64,000 bases of DNA, taken from assembly GCA_037367405.1 (NCBI GenBank), contig JAZKJV010010753.1, positions 310,001 to 374,000 of the forward strand. The letters are read 5' to 3'. Shown piece by piece: positions 59,683-64,000 of this stretch (position 1 is its first letter; each line of letters begins with the position of its first letter). The stretch is from Ottelia alismoides. Lineage: Eukaryota; Streptophyta; Magnoliopsida; Alismatales; Hydrocharitaceae. The notes beneath the pieces were generated by a model, which worked only from the letters and a program-made list of their open reading frames with translations, was not told the DNA's origin and did not search any database. The translations under genes were made by a program, and so were the position numbers.

Positions 59683-61471
59683 ACTCCATATATATGGAAG
59701 GTGGCTCTCATCTCTATATTGTAATCTCCAAGATTATGCACCAACTTTTGTTGCAAATTATTCTACAAAAATAATTCACAATTATTTTGCAGACATTGCA
59801 ATCTTGCCATTGAAAAATTTTGTGAATCATATTCACAACCTAAAATAAAATGTAAATTACATTTTCAATTCAATGCCCAATGTGAATCCAATTCACATTA
59901 ACATTTAATTAACAAATGTAAATTACAAATAGCTCTCTCTTATATATTATAAATCATATTTACAATATACATGACTAATATGGACATTGCTATCCACATT
60001 ATTCATATCCATGATAATTAAATCACATTTAATCATCTTGGATCTCATTCTCTTGTTCTCAAATAATATGAATCACATTCGTATTATTCACATCTTTGAT
60101 AATTAAATCACATTTAATTATCTTATATAACTCTTCTTATAATATGAATCAAATTCATATTATTCATGATAATTAAATCACATTTAATTATCAATTTTCT
60201 CAGTGCTCGGATACATATATCAACAATGAAATTATCCTAAACTCTTTCAAGGATAATGCGCTTTCTCTGTGGATACTTAGATATAAGGACAGGGCTATTG
60301 TATTGTTCCGTATATAGTGACTTGGATATTGAGATCATGTCTCAAATCCAGATCGCGGGCCTCCCATAGATGCTTGATGAAATCAAGACCACAAATCTAA
60401 TCTTTTCGTTGCATCTGAATCACATTCAGATCAATGTCCAACATTTGGACCAAGATCAGATTACTTCTTTACTGAGAGGAATCACTAAAATCCAGACCCG
60501 TTTCATCACTCCCTAGGAATGGAAGCGTCATGGTTATACAATCGTTTATGATCACATCAACCTCAGGTATTCCCAATACCTGTACATCCTGCACACTGGA
60601 AGACTTTAGAATAAACCCGAAGTATTTGATCAACTTTACACTCTCTACTTCAGGGTTTTATCAGTAAGTTTCTCATTCGATCATTGGGAGTCGGTGTCGA
60701 TCATATACTTTCCAAAAGCATAGATCATACCTAGGTCTTGATCATATACTTTCCAAAAGTATATATCAAACCTACAAATTCAGTCAAGCTTCCAAAACGA
60801 GATGACCGTGCACGGAATTTGATTCTTCCCAATATCTCATGAGTGAGCTCATGTCTTCCGATTCAGTAATGAACCTGTATGATCCCTTTGAGAGATCGTA
60901 TTACTCATATGCCGTTACATGCACACCAGCATGCCGGTGTATAGACCTTGGTTAGGTCATCAACCTATTGGTCTGCCAAATGTACATCCTTAAACATATA
61001 GTAACACATCTGTCTCCGGTCAGAGGATGAGTGCTTATATCATGACAACATATGATATAGGACTTTGGTTATTCCGATCTCGTTAAGTCAACTCTTTGAC
61101 CTAATTAATCTGACACCTTCGAATCTCTATTCCTATGCAGAGGACCTGCATCAAGAGGACGGTCATATATCAACCTAACTGATAAAGGATTGCCATCTCC
61201 TACTTAGGCTGGAGATCATCTCTTAACAATCATTTGACGATGCTTGATGCGTCCTCAATCTAACCCTTTAGATATTCATCCAAGCACCAACCTCTATGAT
61301 TCAATAGTTGAATGAACAGCTTTATGATCATTAAGATGGCCATGGTACTTAACCCTAATTGTACTAAGGGACCTATTATGCAAATTAGTTATTCTCCATT
61401 TCAGATCAGGGAATGATATTTGCAATAACATATATTGCATAATGGCTCGCCGTGGGCTCGCATGTCCAACA

Positions 61472-61934
61472 ACCATCCCTTTAGATAGGTGAATAACATG
61501 TCTTAAGGGAAGAAAACCTCTTTTGGAGTTCTGCATATGGAAATGTTCTAAGATCTTCTTAATGTATCCATATTGTGACAATCCCAAAATCCTCTTTTCT
61601 CTGTTTCTGAACAGCTTCAGACCCAAGATATAAGAGGTTTCTCTAAGATCTTTCATCTCGAAGGTATGGGACATCCAATTCTTAACACTAGTCATCATCC
61701 CCATATCATTCCCAATGGTAATCATGTCATCTATGTAAAGCACGATGAACACAATGGTGCTCCCACTAAGCTTCTTGTGCACATATGGTTCATCAGGATT
61801 CTGAACAAAATCATAATTCTTTACGGTTTCGTCAAATCTGATGTTCCAACTATGAGAAGCTTGTTTGAGCCCATAAATAGATTTCTTCAGCTCGCACACT
61901 TTGCCTTCCTTAGTTATAAAGCCCTATGGCTGCT

Positions 61935-61970
<36 letters not shown>

Positions 61971-62480
61971 TCCTCGAGGTATCCATTGAGGAATGTAGTC
62001 TTGACATCCATCTGCCAGATGTCATAGTCAAGATATGCAACTATAGCTAGCAGTGCCCTGATGGACTTAAGCATAACCACAAGAGAGAATGTCTCATCGT
62101 AGTCGATGCCTTCTCTTTGTATATAGACTATGTCTATGAGTTGTGCCTTGAAGGTCTCTACCTTCCCATCAAGTCCCCTCTTTCTCTTGAAAATTGATTT
62201 ACACCCAATGGGTTTTACCCCTCTAGTTGGATCCACTAGGGTCCATACATTGTTCTCGTACATGGAGTCTATTTTGGACTTCATTACTAGAATCTATCTA
62301 TCAATGCCATGATCTGTGAGTGCTTCTTCAAATAAAGTTGGATCGTTGTCAGTTTCACATGACATGTGGAATCCATACCTTTCAGGCAATACAAACATCC
62401 TCAAACTTTTGAAAATGTACGGGTATTTCATCTCCATTCACATATTCAACTTTTGATTCATGAATCTTAATATCCTTAGG
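61472..62480 (-). pseudogene. Copia C reverse transcriptase relic
   Basis: Minus strand. N-terminal part 61975-62284: KSKIDSMYENNVWTLVDPTR, GVKPIGCKSIFKRKRG, YDETFSLVVMLKSIRALLA, WQMDVKTTFLNGYLEEDIY. C-terminal part 61472-61899: CELKKSIYGLKQASHSWN, then catalytic YIDD at 61726-61737 in VLYIDDMITIGND, and LGLSQYGYIKKILE. The halves are thrown out of frame by an (AT)16 tract at 61937-61968. 62285-62480 holds the poorly conserved integrase-RT linker. The polymerase motif is intact; the protein is not. Confidence 0.92.
61937..61968. repeat. (AT)16 microsatellite inside RT
   Basis: Thirty-two bases of AT in place of the codons for DIYMEQPEGF-like residues; the next bases encode the correct MEQP sequence in another frame. 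Confidence 0.95.
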
Positions 62481-63250
62481 GGATTCAATGAGTTCTTTTA
62501 TTTCATTTTTGTTTTAACTCCTAAGGAAGTTATCGTCTAAGAATTTTTCTTCTCTAGAGATGAAAACTTTTTGAGTCTCAGAGTTGTAAAGTTGGTATCC
62601 AATACCATCTTTCACATACCCAATAAAGTAGCACTCTCTAGTGTGAAATTCTAGCTTACTTGCATCCACATTCTTCGTATGTTCCAAGCAACCCCAAATC
62701 CTCAAGTGTATAACACTAGGCTTGGTTCCAAACCAAAGCTCATGAGGGTTTTGGGTACGGATTTGCTAAGAATCTTATTATGATATATATTGCAGTCTCT
62801 ACTACATATCCCCATAAACTAAGTGGTAAATGTGCTTTACTCATCATTAAATGAACCATGTCCATGATGGTCCTGTTGCGTTTTTCAGCAACACCATTTA
62901 GTTTGGGAGTTCCACGCGGAGTGAGATTGGATGCAATTCCTCTCTCTTTGAGGTATTCCTTGAATTCATTTGAGAGTTACTCACCACCTTAGTCAGACAG
63001 AATCCGTTTAATCTTTCTATCAGTTTGGTTCTCAACCAAAGCCATGAACTCTTTAACTTTTCAAAGGTTTTAGATTTATGATATAATAGGAAGCTAAATC
63101 CATGTTAGGAATGGTCGTCAATAAAAATAAAATAATATCGACACCCGATTCGAGTCATGATACTGAAGGGACTACGTACATCGATATGTATTAGGTCAAG
63201 AATACGCTCACATCGTGTACCCTTATTTTGGAAGGGTGCTCTGATCATTT
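62481..63250 (-). pseudogene. Copia C integrase relic
   Basis: Minus strand. From right to left: RAPFQNKGTRCERILDLIHI with the first catalytic aspartate (IDV, near 63180), FIDDHS, a broken middle with SDXGGE and AERRN-like phases near 63000-62880, then the C-terminal part at 62514-62705 (RIWGCLEHTKNVDASKLEF, ECYFIGYVKDGIGYQLY). Very similar to the integrase of element B but with stops and frameshifts. The A-type LTR interrupts it at 63251. Confidence 0.9.
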
Positions 63251-64000
63251 TGAAGGATATGGCAAGATTCTTAAGCGCATCACGGAAGGATGACGATCGC
63301 ATTGTATGCTATCGGGAGCGACTAGTCACACTAGTTGCTCGAGGCAGCGGGAATTAAAATTTTTTCATGCGACGAAACCACATGATCCAAGAACACTTCT
63401 CGGATCATTTCGTCTAAACCACAAACGTAATAGGATTACCTCTTATAGTGTGGTTGCGATCGAGTCTCTAAACGAAGAGACCTCCTGTCTCAAGTCCGAT
63501 CCGATGGAGGAGACGCTTACGAGCGTGTTGACGAAACACATGCTTCTCACAATCCATGTTGATGATCCAAGCGGAGGATCTCCTGATCTCGATACACAAG
63601 ATCCAACGTCTTCTTCATGAGCGAGGCACACCAAAGGAGACGGAGATCCACGAGAAAATGATCGGGCAGCATAACGACGACACTACGGCGATGGAGAATC
63701 TCTCCAAAGCATCCATGGTGGACGACCACATGAGAGAGAGAGAGTAGACGTGTAGAGAGAAAGAGAGAGAGAGAGAGACTTATGTTCTCATTGTGTGTAG
63801 AGAAGAGCAATGGGGTGCCTCTCCTTTTATAACATTTTGGGATCCATGGATCTCAATCCATGGGCAACAAAAACCGAATGGCTCTCATTGATTTGTGTTT
63901 CTTTTAATGGATAAGATTTGTATTGGTAAAAACCAACAACAATTTATTTAATTTAGATTAAATCTATATTGATAAATCAATATAAATCAATCAAGCATGG
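63251..64000 (-). repeat. Copia family A LTR, running off the right edge
   Basis: Begins TGAAGGATATGG and aligns with 58828 onward on the minus strand. Contains the palindrome (63844-63863) and TATA box (63823-63832). Flank CATTT on the left is the presumed target duplication. Whether it is solo or the 3' LTR of a full element lies outside the window. Confidence 0.92.
63823..63832 (-). promoter_or_regulatory. TATA box of the right-edge A LTR
   Basis: Minus-strand TTATAAAAGG, with a perfect CCATGGAT inverted repeat at 63844-63863 upstream and AG repeats on its leader side. Confidence 0.65.

Larger units (their letters stand above)
58828..61471 (-). repeat. Solo LTR of copia family A
   Basis: 2644 bp, TGAAGGATAT to GTCCAACA in plus reading, on the minus strand. 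Flanks TCCAT and ACCAT (four of five match) and the copia RT frame continues across it (HLSKGM, then DPQSV). Contains inverted repeats at 59622-59644 and 59645-59682, the palindrome at 59431-59450, a TATA box and AG repeats near 59310. Confidence 0.94.

Noticed and set aside
58828..61471. Possible full element rather than solo LTR
   Set aside because: Both ends adjoin copia C reverse transcriptase codons that continue across the insertion, and only one LTR length is present.
1..64000. CRISPR arrays, bacterial operons, rRNA or tRNA genes, or a host protein-coding gene
   Set aside because: No regularly spaced repeats, ribosome-binding-site-led operons, cloverleaf genes or non-transposon protein domains were found; everything recognisable belongs to LTR elements or a MITE.

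Overview
The window is plant nuclear DNA made almost entirely of LTR retrotransposons, mostly decayed and nested in one another. I recognise no host gene, rRNA, tRNA or CRISPR array. The plant assignment rests on Ty1-copia elements with an initiator-Met-tRNA primer site (TGGTATCAGAGCCAGG), copia Gag-Pol proteins of plant type, Athila/Tat-like Ty3-gypsy proteins, a MITE in a (TA)n tract, and LTRs of 2.4-3 kb. I cannot name the species. I did not find a convincing new biological system; the value of the window is in its nested history and in the structures conserved inside the LTRs.

Positions 1-29064 (+ strand) are a copia family I call A, arranged LTR-internal-LTR-internal-LTR: LTR A1 (1-1411, left end outside the window), internal 1 (1412-9299), LTR A2 (9300-9512 plus 18340-20753), internal 2 (20754-26412), LTR A3 (26413-29064). 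Both internals are dead gag-pol relics sharing lesions. Internal 1 carries a solo LTR on the minus strand (3414-5960, target duplication CGCAA). LTR A2 is split by a younger 8.8-kb copia element, B (9513-18334, duplication TTAGA), which still has a nearly open gag-protease-integrase frame but has lost most of reverse transcriptase, RNase H and the start of its 3' LTR. Internal 2 carries a 324-bp MITE-like element. For each of these three insertions a homologous copy in the window shows the empty site.

Positions 29065-30107 are the remains of a third copia family, C, on the minus strand. It is interrupted at 30108 by a gypsy LTR (G1). Positions 30108-52800 are Athila/Tat-like gypsy DNA, mainly minus strand: G1 LTR, a full-length but broken integrase-RNase H-RT-protease-gag internal region (33086-41160), an LTR of a different family (G2, about 41807-44961), a second partial pol (46150-47722), a plus-strand gag/protease piece in abnormal order (47725-50104), and a truncated G2 LTR (50105-52800).

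Positions 52801-64000 are a second copy of copia C on the minus strand (LTR, RNase H, RT, integrase), interrupted by a solo G1 LTR (55670-58661), a solo A-type LTR (58828-61471) and another A-type LTR running off the right edge (63251-64000). The C-RNase H plus G1-LTR join occurs at the same base in both C copies, so that block was duplicated.

Relative order from the nesting: C is oldest; the G1 insertion into C and the A insertions are later; the solo LTR and MITE in the A internals, and B in LTR A2, are later still. The two B LTRs look about 98% identical by eye and the A repeats about 94-95%; these are estimates from reading, not alignments.
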